DNA of 33,151 nucleotides from contig JADLBR010000246.1 of the NCBI GenBank assembly GCA_020847615.1, forward strand, positions 1 through 33,151. Direction: 5' to 3'. The notes under the pieces are model-generated. The model was given only the letters and a program-made list of their open reading frames with translations, was not told the DNA's origin and searched no databases. This DNA comes from Verrucomicrobiia bacterium. GTDB taxonomy: Bacteria; Verrucomicrobiota; Verrucomicrobiia; JADLBR01. Made by a program: the position numbers and the translations under genes. Within the stretch, counting starts at the first letter, position 1. Every line of letters begins with the position of its first letter. Of this stretch, positions 1 through 7,291 are shown one piece after another.

Positions 1-195
1 GAGCCGCGCCGATGCCGCCTTCAGGGTGCCCTCGGGCGTGAACCCGCGCAACCACACCTGGTACATCACCCCGCGGGTCAGCCACTCCGGCGAGGGACGC
101 GCCTCGAGCGAGGCGAGATCCTTCGGCGCCTCTGCCCGCGCCAGCCCTGCGGCCACCGCCATCACCGCCACCACCGCGCTCTTCCCATTCCTCAT
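1..195 (-). CDS. Alpha-amylase-family (GH13) glycosidase, N-terminal fragment
   Basis: The first 65 codons are present and the rest runs off the left edge. The ATG at 195 is preceded by an AGGAGG ribosome site (205-210, 9 bases away), which fixes the start. Residues 1-22 form a signal peptide: a basic start, a run of Ala/Val, then a cut near ARA-EA. After it comes a motif typical of the front of the GH13 barrel, WLTRGVMYQVWLRGFTPEGT, where GVMYQ and FTPEGT are the first beta-strand and following loop. GH13 enzymes act on alpha-glucans. Because it has its own leader region and lies beyond the uxaC repeat, it is probably a separate unit from the uronate operon. The family call rests on one short but characteristic stretch; specificity cannot be judged. 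Confidence 0.72.
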   Translation of the reverse strand, partial: MRNGKSAVVAVMAVAAGLARAEAPKDLASLEARPSPEWLTRGVMYQVWLRGFTPEGTLKAASARL

Positions 196-488
196 AGCCT
201 TCTGCCTCCTGCGCCACACCCATCCTAGGCAACGTCCCGCACACCACAAACACAGTTTTGAAAATATCCATTCCAAATATGAATCGTCCGGACGCGTCGG
301 GGCCGCCCGACGCAACCGGGGAGGGACGGCGGTCTCGGCATCCGATGGCGTTCTTTAACATGCTGACTCGAAGATTCCCGTAGCCGAACGCGTGAGCGTT
401 TGGGCGCCGATCGCCTGAGGCGCAGGGCCGCGTTTTCGACCCCGGCAGCCGGGGGACCGGGGCACGGGATCGAGCTGGTTGTGCGGAT
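196..488. promoter_or_regulatory. Leader/promoter region of the GH13 gene
   Basis: This is the largest stretch without a gene (about 377 bases counting the adjoining repeat). The part next to the GH13 start, about 240-285, is clearly more AT-rich than its surroundings, as expected for a promoter read on the minus strand. It holds an imperfect inverted repeat, TTTGAAA then TTCCAAA (257-277, one mismatch between the arms), and a perfect 10-base palindrome CGTCCGGACG (285-294). Either could be an operator. I could not identify confident -35/-10 boxes. Between 295 and 488 I see no gene. Confidence 0.4.
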
Positions 489-554
489 GCCGCCTGAAGG
501 CGGCACTACGAGCCCAACGCCACGGAAGTGTTCGTAGTGCTGCCTTTAGGCAGC
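489..554. repeat. REP/BIME-like paired inverted repeat downstream of uxaC
   Basis: Two 23-base arms (489-511 and 532-554) are reverse complements with three mismatches and enclose about 20 bases. Each arm is itself a hairpin: GCCGCC-TGAA-GGCGGC at 489-504 and CTGCC-TTTA-GGCAG at 540-553. Each is flanked by the ACTACGA/TCGTAGT box. The element begins about 20 bases past the uxaC stop, so it can act as an end-of-operon structure; there is no T-run for a classical intrinsic terminator. The design (hairpin arm, ACTACGA-type box, opposite copy) is that of a dispersed REP/BIME-type element. It resembles in style the repeat at 4594-4734. Confidence 0.75.
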
Positions 555-572
555 CCCGGTCCACCCGAAGTG

Positions 573-1904
573 CTACTGGCAGGGCTGGCGCGAAAATTTC
601 GTCGGCTCGCACATGGCGGCCCGGGGACGGTCCGCGCTCCACTCGCGCGCGTTCCCGTGGCAGACCGCGCGGACAAGTTCGCCGACCATCCCCTCATCCC
701 CCGGCATCTCGCCGCGCTCCACCTTTTCCCCCCACCCGTCGCACAGCACGCGCCGGAAGTACTCGTGCCGCACCATCGATAGCGGACTCCGCGAGTCGGT
801 CGTCATGCCGATGAATGCCGACAGCAGCCCATGATGGGCCAGGGCATCCAGATGCTGGCGTATGCCAAGGGCATGGTCGTTGTACCACCACGCGGGGCCC
901 AGCTGGATCTTGCCCCGCACGCCATCCTCCGCGAACGAACCCGTCAGCGTCGCCAGCGCCGCGTAGTCCGCCGGGTTGAGCGGGTAGAGCACCGTGCGCG
1001 GCAAACAGCCATCCCTCTCCAGGTCATCGAGGAATCGGCAGAGCCCGGCGATATCGCACCGATCGCCGATGGTCGCGTATCCCCCCGCCGGTCCCGCGAG
1101 CGCCCGCAGGCGCGTGCTGGTCTCCCGCTGCGCGCCGATGTGCAATTGCAGTATCCAACCCCTCCGCCCGTACTCACGGCCGAGGACCCGCAGGGCCCCC
1201 GAATCAAACGCCGTCACCGCGTGGTCCGCCAGCCGGCAACCCATCCGCTCGAAATGGTCCAGGCACCCGACCACGGCGCCCGCCTCATCCCCATCCACAC
1301 CGTCCACCCGCAAAGACGGCAACACCCGCGTGACGCGGATATTCTTGTCCGCGCCGGACGCCGCCGACAGAGGCCATCGAGTTATCGGCGACCCCGCCAG
1401 ACGCGCGTGCGCCGCCAGATCGTCCCCCGGCCGATCCGACGTGCACAGGCATTCCACGCTCGAGCGCCCGATCAGGCCGCGCGCGGAGTAACTCGGGTCG
1501 CGCAGCATCGCGTTGCACTTATCCCAGATAGGCCCCGCCGATTCCGACGAAAGTAACTCGTCGATCCCGAAATACCGCTTCAGTTCCAGCGCCGTCCAAT
1601 GGAACAGCGGATTGCCCAGCGTCTGGGGCACCGTCGCCGCCCACGCGTCAAATTTCTCCCCGTCCGACGCATCGCCCGTGATGAACCGCTCCGGCACGCC
1701 CGCGATGCGCATCGCGCGATGCTTGTACGGATCGTTGAGCACCCACAGGCGCGCCAGGTTCTCGTAGACGCGATCATCCGCCAGATCCCCCGCGTCCAGG
1801 TGATTGTGGAAATCGATGATCGGCAGACCCTCCGCCACCCCGTGGTACAGGCGACGGGCCATCTCGGAACGCAGGAGAAAGTCATCGTGGATGAATGGTC
1901 TCAT
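573..1904 (-). CDS. uxaC: Glucuronate (uronate) isomerase UxaC
   Basis: A 443-residue cytoplasmic enzyme converting D-glucuronate to D-fructuronate (and D-galacturonate to D-tagaturonate), the first step of hexuronate catabolism. The N-terminus carries the family's metal-binding motif IIDFHNHLD (His33 and His35), followed by LARLWVLNDPYKHRAMR, which is typical of UxaC. The middle part has the ECLCTSD strand and later LHIGAQR. Length is close to the usual 460-470. There is no signal peptide. The last dozen or so residues look like a non-conserved tail. Its ATG overlaps the stop of the upstream GH28-like gene by four bases (ATGA), so translation is probably coupled. It is the last gene of block C and feeds uronates released by the upstream enzymes into central metabolism. 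Confidence 0.93.
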   Translation of the reverse strand: MRPFIHDDFLLRSEMARRLYHGVAEGLPIIDFHNHLDAGDLADDRVYENLARLWVLNDPYKHRAMRIAGVPERFITGDASDGEKFDAWAATVPQTLGNPLFHWTALELKRYFGIDELLSSESAGPIWDKCNAMLRDPSYSARGLIGRSSVECLCTSDRPGDDLAAHARLAGSPITRWPLSAASGADKNIRVTRVLPSLRVDGVDGDEAGAVVGCLDHFERMGCRLADHAVTAFDSGALRVLGREYGRRGWILQLHIGAQRETSTRLRALAGPAGGYATIGDRCDIAGLCRFLDDLERDGCLPRTVLYPLNPADYAALATLTGSFAEDGVRGKIQLGPAWWYNDHALGIRQHLDALAHHGLLSAFIGMTTDSRSPLSMVRHEYFRRVLCDGWGEKVERGEMPGDEGMVGELVRAVCHGNAREWSADRPRAAMCEPTKFSRQPCQ

Positions 1905-3262
1905 CGGCGCTCCAGGGGTTTGATGCCCGCCCCGGCCGACGCCCGCAGGCCAACCGCGTCCAGGTCGGCCACGTCCTCGACCACGACCGCCGGTCTGGCG
2001 TCGTCTGCCCCGACCGACAGGTCCAGGTTATGGAGGCGCAGGCCCGTCACGTGGCGGCAGTAGAAGCCGTACGCGGGCAGCGTCCCAAACATGTCGCCCT
2101 TGGGATAGGACGCCTCCTTCTCCGGCACCTGCCTCGCGGCATCTTCAGCACTCCCGCCCCCCTCGAACCGGATCCGGATGTTATCCAGCGTCACATTCTC
2201 CACGGGATGGCCGGGGAGCCCCGTGACCGAGCATCCGGTGCGCGCCGCGCCGCTGGCCTGGATGTTGGATATCATGATGTCGCGCATCCGTCCCACCGGC
2301 GGCCTCTCACGCCCCGGCAGGGGATTCGCCCGGTTGCCCAGGCGCACGAAGATGGGCACCGCCACGTCCCGCATGACGATGTTGGACACGTTGATGCGCT
2401 CGCACGCCCCGCCGTCCACCTCCTCGATGGAGACCCCGTCTCGCGTGTCATACACGACGCAATTGCCGAATGTGACGTCCTCGAAACCCCCCTGCGATTC
2501 CGTGCCCAGCTTGAGCGCCGACGCGGAACTCGACAGGGTACAGTTAGATACCGTCACGCGCCGGCAGGGTATGCCCGCCGTCGATTTTAAGACGATCGCG
2601 TCGTCGCCGCTGTAGATGTCGCAGTTCGATATGCGCACCCGATCGCAGCTGTCGATGTCCATCCCATCGCGATTCTCGCGGATACGGCTGTGGATCGTGA
2701 CCCCATCGATGGTCACGTTCTCGCACGCCAGATAGTGCGACAACCACCTCGCCGAATCGCGCAAGGTCAGGCCTCTCACCCCCACGTGTCGGCACTCGCT
2801 GAACCGGATCAGGTACGGGCGCCCCCCGTCGTCGCCCTTCTTCGCGGGAAATGACTTGCCCTGCCCGTCGATGACCCCGCCGCCGTCCAGCCCGATGTGC
2901 TCCTGCCCCTCGGCATAGATCAGGCTCTTGGTGAAACGCTCCCGATACAGATACTCGATCTTGGGCGTGATGCCGGGATAGTCCGAGATATCCGCGCTGC
3001 CCCGCAGCGTCGCACCCCCCGCGACGTGAAGCGTGACATGGCTGCGGAGCCGCACCGTCCCCGACAGGAACACCCCGCCCCGCAACTGCACCGTCCCGCC
3101 CCCGGCCTCCGCACAGGCATCGACCGCCGCCTGGATCGCCGCCGTATCTAGCGTCCGGCCATCCGCCTTCGCGCCGAACTCGCGGGCGTCCCAGGTCCCC
3201 CGGGACTCCGCCCCGGATGCCGGGAGCGATGCGGTCGCCAACAGGAATAGGAGTCGTTTCAT
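1901..3262 (-). CDS. GH28-like polygalacturonase-fold protein (right-handed beta-helix), exported
   Basis: A 453-residue protein with a signal peptide (residues 1-18, cut near SGA-ES), then a GH28/pectate-lyase superfamily opening: REFGAKADG, DTAAIQAAVDACAEAGGG. GH28 motifs are visible: NRDGMDIDSC (about 197-206, replacing NTDG) and SGDDAIVLKS (about 218-227), carrying the acidic catalytic residues. The family's Gly-His-Gly motif is not seen where expected; the strand there reads SALKLGTES (about 248-256). This version may therefore hydrolyse a different uronide linkage, or not act as a classical polygalacturonase. Many NV/IDN-type turns mark the coils of the helix. It overlaps the propeller gene upstream and uxaC downstream by four bases each, so the three are tightly coupled. 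It probably acts outside the cytoplasm on uronic-acid-containing oligosaccharides. Confidence 0.82.
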   Translation of the reverse strand: MKRLLFLLATASLPASGAESRGTWDAREFGAKADGRTLDTAAIQAAVDACAEAGGGTVQLRGGVFLSGTVRLRSHVTLHVAGGATLRGSADISDYPGITPKIEYLYRERFTKSLIYAEGQEHIGLDGGGVIDGQGKSFPAKKGDDGGRPYLIRFSECRHVGVRGLTLRDSARWLSHYLACENVTIDGVTIHSRIRENRDGMDIDSCDRVRISNCDIYSGDDAIVLKSTAGIPCRRVTVSNCTLSSSASALKLGTESQGGFEDVTFGNCVVYDTRDGVSIEEVDGGACERINVSNIVMRDVAVPIFVRLGNRANPLPGRERPPVGRMRDIMISNIQASGAARTGCSVTGLPGHPVENVTLDNIRIRFEGGGSAEDAARQVPEKEASYPKGDMFGTLPAYGFYCRHVTGLRLHNLDLSVGADDARPAVVVEDVADLDAVGLRASAGAGIKPLERR

Positions 3263-6171
3263 CGTGGGTTGCTCGGGTTGAGGCCCCCCTCGAAGCGCGT
3301 GGCGCCGGGGAAAAACAGGAACAGGCTCGCGCGCCGGTCACTCTCGCCGATGAATATCGTGCCATCCACGCCGGTGGCCATGGCATCGAACTGATAGGCC
3401 CGCTTGGCGTAGTACGGGCTCCGGTCCACGGCCAGCACCCCCCAGTCGCGGAACCCCTCGCTCCCGTCCAGTCCGCAGCTCATCAGCTTGCAGGGTTCCT
3501 CGAACTCGCCGCAGATCATATAGAGCCTCCCATCCGGGCCGGCCGTCATGGCGCGCACCCGCCGCGAGAGCCTCGGCTTGCCCAGGTTCGTCAACTCTTC
3601 CTTGGCGGGGTCCATCCGGAAGAGAAACCCGTCGCTCGTCGCGCCGAAGACCGCGCCCCCCGGGGCCGCGAGCCAGCTCTCGATGACCGGATAGCCGTGG
3701 TAATTCCAGGGCTCGTAGTACTCCCCCGGGATCTGCATGCCGGTCCGAACGATCGCCCGGGTCTCAGGGTCATGATACACGATCCGCCCGTCTTCCCCTG
3801 ATGTGTACACGCGCCCGTCCCCCGCGATGTGGAGCGCGCGCGGCACGCTGCGCCATGCCCGCTCCGGACCGGAATACACCTTTCGCTCCAGCAGCGCGCC
3901 AAGGTCGGTCGCGCGATTCTCCGCGAGATCCCAGCGGAAGAGCCGCGCGTCCGGATAGGTGATGCCGTATAGCCGGCGCGCCTTAGCCCCGATGGCCAGC
4001 GCGTAGATCGTGTTGCCGCGCGCGGGCACACCCAGATCCTGCAGCGGGCAGGCCTCGCCCGGCATCCTCGTGCCCGCATCGTGCTTCGCCGGCTCATACC
4101 GATACAGATGCCCCCCGCCATAGTTCGTGTACGGGGCGCTGATGTCCTTCCAGAGTTGCTCCTCGATCGCCCGAAATCCCCCGGGAAACTCCCGGGTCAG
4201 CGACACTGGCTCCAGCATGTTCAGCCCGCCGCCCACGAGCAGCGTGCCATCGGCGTCTTGGACCAACGCGTGGTGCACGCCCCGCGCGTCGCCGATCGTG
4301 CCCAATGGCCTCACCTTGTTGATGGCGCGATCATACAGGAAGAGATAGGAGGCGGTCTTCCCGCTGGTGGCGCCATAGATCCGACCGCGCGGGTCTGACA
4401 GCAGCGCCGTGATCGGACTGTTGTCCGCCTCGATCGCCGTCACATCGGGATAGCCCAAGTCCCGGCAGTCCAGCCGGTGCGCGTCAAAATTCGGGTTGAC
4501 CCATTTCTGGGCGCGAACCGGTTGCGCGCCCATGCACAACAACCCGAACAGCACGAGGTGGAGCCTTCGCCCGACTGGCGGCGCGAAAGCTCTCTTGGAG
4601 TGCGGCAGTTCGACTGCCGCCTTCAATGCGGTCCGACTCTGGGCAAAGTCCCGCTGTGTGGTGCGCGTCCCGACCGCCTCGAAAGGCGCAAGTGTGACTT
4701 GCGCAGTCCGAAGGACCGATCGGTGCGGCCATGACGTTCCTGTGTCCATGGCATCGCGCCACGGGCCCGGTCGCTGTGGCCGACCGCGCCTGCGCCGCCA
4801 CCGGCGCGGGCGACGCACTGACGCCACCTCCGGCGTGTAACTCAGCAAGGCCATACTGAATGGCCATCGGTTGTCGATCCTATTGGCCGCGCGCGCGGGA
4901 TCCCGCTCCTCGACCGCGCCCACGAAGTAGACCCGGCCATCTTTTTGGCCAACGCATGCGCCCCCCAGGCCGAAGACCTTCCGCCCGTCCTCCGTCCGCA
5001 TGATGCCCAGCTCGCGGCACCGCCCCGACGCGATGTCGTACTCCACCAGCGCCGACTCCGGCGGCACGGCCTCGCCCGCGATCTTTGCGGTGAACTTGCG
5101 CTCGTCGGCCACGTCCCATGAGGTGCCCGCGTAATCGAAAGCCACCGAGACCACCGGCGCGTAATAGATCCGGCGATCCCCCGATATCGCCATGGCCAGC
5201 GTCGCCACGGGAATCACCGCCGGATCGGCATCGGCGTAGCGCGCGGCGCACAGCCGCACCAGGGGGGTGACCTTCCCCTCCGCCCCGTCGCGCGGGTCGT
5301 ACTTGAACAGCATCGAGTCACCCACCATGACGCCATAGGCGACCCGCTCCACCGGATCCCACTCGATCACCCGCCAGTAGGCCTTCCGGTCGATCATCGG
5401 GTTGGACATCGTGCGCGGCGCGATGCGCGGATCCATCGGCAACCTCACGGAGCGCAGGTCCAGGACGCGGTCCCGCGCCGGATCGTACTTCCAGATGCGC
5501 CCGATAGGGAAAGAGCCGTAGATATTCCCATCGTCGTCCGCAAAGATGGTCCGGCAGATATCCCAGTCGTCCACGCGACCCAGATCCCGGGTCGCCCCGC
5601 GCCGAAGGTCATGGGCGTACAGATGCCCATCCTCGGCCAGACCGTAGAGCCGCTGGTATTTCGGCTCGAGCACGAAACCCAGCAGCCCCCACTGGCGATT
5701 GATCCGGCCGAGGTTCTCCAACCGCTTCTCGCCCGGATCATACCGGAACCAGTGCGGACCGCGGTAGCTCGCGGGATCCACGCACTCGGGGCCCGTGTCC
5801 TCGCAGAAATCCCCGAAATAGATGCGCCCCTCCGCGTCCTCGCCCATGCGGACGTGGATCTTCCCGCTGGTGCGCACGCCCTCGCCCCGCTCCCCCTTGA
5901 ACGCCGTCAGGTCGGCGACGTGGTGCGTCCGGTCCGCCGTGGGATCAAACTCGAAGAAATGCGCCGCCTCCGCATGCGTGCTTAGCCCGATGTAGAGTTT
6001 CCCGCTCTTCGCCCCATAGAGCGCGCTCCACATGCTGTCCTCGCGCTCGCTGCCGCCGGTGAACCGCATCGCCCGCACGGTGACGATGGGCGATGCCGCC
6101 GGACCCGCGGCCGCAATGCCCGCTCCCGAGAGCAGGCAGAGCGCGACGATCGGTTTCAGGGTCGATATCAT
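3259..6171 (-). CDS. Exported double beta-propeller protein, apparently two genes fused through a repeat
   Basis: A continuous 970-residue frame. The start at 6171 is chosen because it begins a signal peptide (MISTLKPIVALCLLSGAG, cut near AAA-GP) and has a GGGGAG ribosome site 8 bases upstream; the frame is open further up but that part is basic and unlike protein. Residues about 25-447 and 553-969 are each built of recurring blades of the type G-x-(I/L)-Y ... F-x-(Y/W)-D ... DLG, giving two propeller domains. Between them (about 448-552) lies an Arg-rich, low-complexity linker encoded by the repeat at 4594-4734. It ends in a buried signal-peptide-like stretch (LHLVLFGLLCMGAQPVRA). That is what would be left if the second gene lost its own start and the first its stop. 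Propellers in such loci include oligouronide and ulvan lyases as well as sugar-binding proteins; I cannot assign an activity. A separate start for the second half could lie at 4749. Confidence 0.72.
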   Translation of the reverse strand: MISTLKPIVALCLLSGAGIAAAGPAASPIVTVRAMRFTGGSEREDSMWSALYGAKSGKLYIGLSTHAEAAHFFEFDPTADRTHHVADLTAFKGERGEGVRTSGKIHVRMGEDAEGRIYFGDFCEDTGPECVDPASYRGPHWFRYDPGEKRLENLGRINRQWGLLGFVLEPKYQRLYGLAEDGHLYAHDLRRGATRDLGRVDDWDICRTIFADDDGNIYGSFPIGRIWKYDPARDRVLDLRSVRLPMDPRIAPRTMSNPMIDRKAYWRVIEWDPVERVAYGVMVGDSMLFKYDPRDGAEGKVTPLVRLCAARYADADPAVIPVATLAMAISGDRRIYYAPVVSVAFDYAGTSWDVADERKFTAKIAGEAVPPESALVEYDIASGRCRELGIMRTEDGRKVFGLGGACVGQKDGRVYFVGAVEERDPARAANRIDNRWPFSMALLSYTPEVASVRRPRRWRRRRGRPQRPGPWRDAMDTGTSWPHRSVLRTAQVTLAPFEAVGTRTTQRDFAQSRTALKAAVELPHSKRAFAPPVGRRLHLVLFGLLCMGAQPVRAQKWVNPNFDAHRLDCRDLGYPDVTAIEADNSPITALLSDPRGRIYGATSGKTASYLFLYDRAINKVRPLGTIGDARGVHHALVQDADGTLLVGGGLNMLEPVSLTREFPGGFRAIEEQLWKDISAPYTNYGGGHLYRYEPAKHDAGTRMPGEACPLQDLGVPARGNTIYALAIGAKARRLYGITYPDARLFRWDLAENRATDLGALLERKVYSGPERAWRSVPRALHIAGDGRVYTSGEDGRIVYHDPETRAIVRTGMQIPGEYYEPWNYHGYPVIESWLAAPGGAVFGATSDGFLFRMDPAKEELTNLGKPRLSRRVRAMTAGPDGRLYMICGEFEEPCKLMSCGLDGSEGFRDWGVLAVDRSPYYAKRAYQFDAMATGVDGTIFIGESDRRASLFLFFPGATRFEGGLNPSNPR
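4594..4734. repeat. Hairpin-rich palindromic element inside coding sequence
   Basis: About 140 bases composed almost wholly of short perfect hairpins: GCGGCAGT-TCG-ACTGCCGC (4602-4620), CGCCT-CGAA-AGGCG (4675-4688), GCGCAAGT-GTG-ACTTGCGC (4686-4704) and GTCC-GAA-GGAC (4706-4716). In the minus-strand propeller frame it has no stop and is translated as a linker that includes SRTALKAAVELPHSK. Base pattern and peptide are unlike the propeller sequences on either side. The GGAGTGCGGC opening recalls the GTAGTGCTGC arm of the repeat near 540, suggesting related mobile or REP-like repeats. Exact borders are uncertain. Confidence 0.7.
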
Positions 6172-6205
6172 GTCGATTGCTCCCCGATATGGGCCGTTGG
6201 GGCGG

Positions 6206-7276
6206 TCATCGCGCGACCCCCTCCGGGCCATCCGCCTCGATGGGCTCGCTGCCAACGCGATGATCGGCGGGCCCGCCCCGGCGCTGGCGGGCGAGCCACG
6301 CGAGCGCAGCGCCCGCCTCGGAATCGTGACCGCCCTCGAAAATGGTCAGGCGGGCGGCGCCGGCGACGCGGCGGAACAGGATCGGCTTTTGCCGCTCGGG
6401 ATCCTCCTCGCGCTCGGACGCCAGCGAGGGCGGCACCTTCCGCTCGCGCACCATGAAGTCGATCGCATCCCCGGCCACCTCGCGGTCCTTGCAGCCGTTG
6501 GCCTCCGCCAAAACATTGAATGCCCGCACGGAGTGACTCACGGGAACCGAGCCGGTGTGGCCATCGTGAATCCCGGCGCTGATGTCCAGCGGCACGCCCC
6601 TGGCGCCAGAGAGATAGAACAGCGGCGAGCGCCTCCGGTACTCGGCCTCGGTCGCCGGACCCGGCGGCCCACCACAGCATTTCTCCAGCATGGCCGCGTA
6701 GCGCTGCTGGCGCGTGAGGCTCTCGGCGTGCCACGCGGCAAGGTCGCTGATCGGCACCCAGGCGCTGACGCCCGCCCAGATGTCCGGCGCCCGCGCCGCC
6801 ATCATCAGCGCCATGTGGCCGCCGCCAGAGCCGCCGATGAGGTAGATCCTCGCCTCATCCACGCGGGCGTGCTTCCGCGCATAATCGACGGCATCGAGCA
6901 CGTCCTGGACCGCAAGGTCCGATGCGCAGGCCTCGGGCCGCACGTTGGGCCCACGGAAATCCGGCGCGATCCCAACCCACCCGCGCTTCCGGCACTGCTT
7001 CACGCGCTCCACGCCCTGCTCGTAGCCCGAACTCCACGTGTGCAGCCCGACCAGCAGCGGCACCGGCGGGCCGCTCGCCCCGGGCGCCGCCTCCGGGGGA
7101 CAATAGAAGATGGCCCTCTGTGCCTCCCCATCCTTAGAGCTGGTGATGATGACGGTGTGCCGGTCCACCTCGGCCGCCAAGGCGCCCGCGTCGGCGGCGG
7201 CCATGTTCGTCGCAGCGTTCGCCGCCACCGCAGCGCCCGAACCCGCACACAGAGCAACAATAAAACAACGTCTCAT
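6206..7276 (-). CDS. Secreted alpha/beta-hydrolase (prolyl-oligopeptidase/acetyl-xylan-esterase type)
   Basis: A 356-residue serine hydrolase with an N-terminal export signal (MRRCFIVALCAGSGAAVAANA). The nucleophile elbow is GGSGGGH with Ser150. A plausible triad is Ser150, Asp238 (GIHDGHTG) and His317 (FEGGHD), in the normal order and spacing for the fold. HTWSSGY (about 79-85) is the oxyanion-side loop. In a polysaccharide locus such enzymes usually remove acetyl, methyl or feruloyl esters; between a GH39-like and a propeller gene, deacetylation or demethylation of an uronate-bearing glycan is the likely role (inference). It lies 15 bases after the GH39-like gene and 34 bases before the propeller gene, so it belongs to the same transcript. 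A peptidase is possible but less likely. Confidence 0.78.
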   Translation of the reverse strand: MRRCFIVALCAGSGAAVAANAATNMAAADAGALAAEVDRHTVIITSSKDGEAQRAIFYCPPEAAPGASGPPVPLLVGLHTWSSGYEQGVERVKQCRKRGWVGIAPDFRGPNVRPEACASDLAVQDVLDAVDYARKHARVDEARIYLIGGSGGGHMALMMAARAPDIWAGVSAWVPISDLAAWHAESLTRQQRYAAMLEKCCGGPPGPATEAEYRRRSPLFYLSGARGVPLDISAGIHDGHTGSVPVSHSVRAFNVLAEANGCKDREVAGDAIDFMVRERKVPPSLASEREEDPERQKPILFRRVAGAARLTIFEGGHDSEAGAALAWLARQRRGGPADHRVGSEPIEADGPEGVAR

Positions 7277-7291
7277 CTCCGGAACCTCCCC

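Noticed and set aside
285-294. CGTCCGGACG palindrome as a definite operator
   Set aside because: Ten-base palindromes of C and G are frequent by chance at this base composition; kept only as a remark in the leader region.
489-554. CRISPR array
   Set aside because: Only two arms in opposite orientation, without direct repeats or spacers of constant length; no cas genes in the window.
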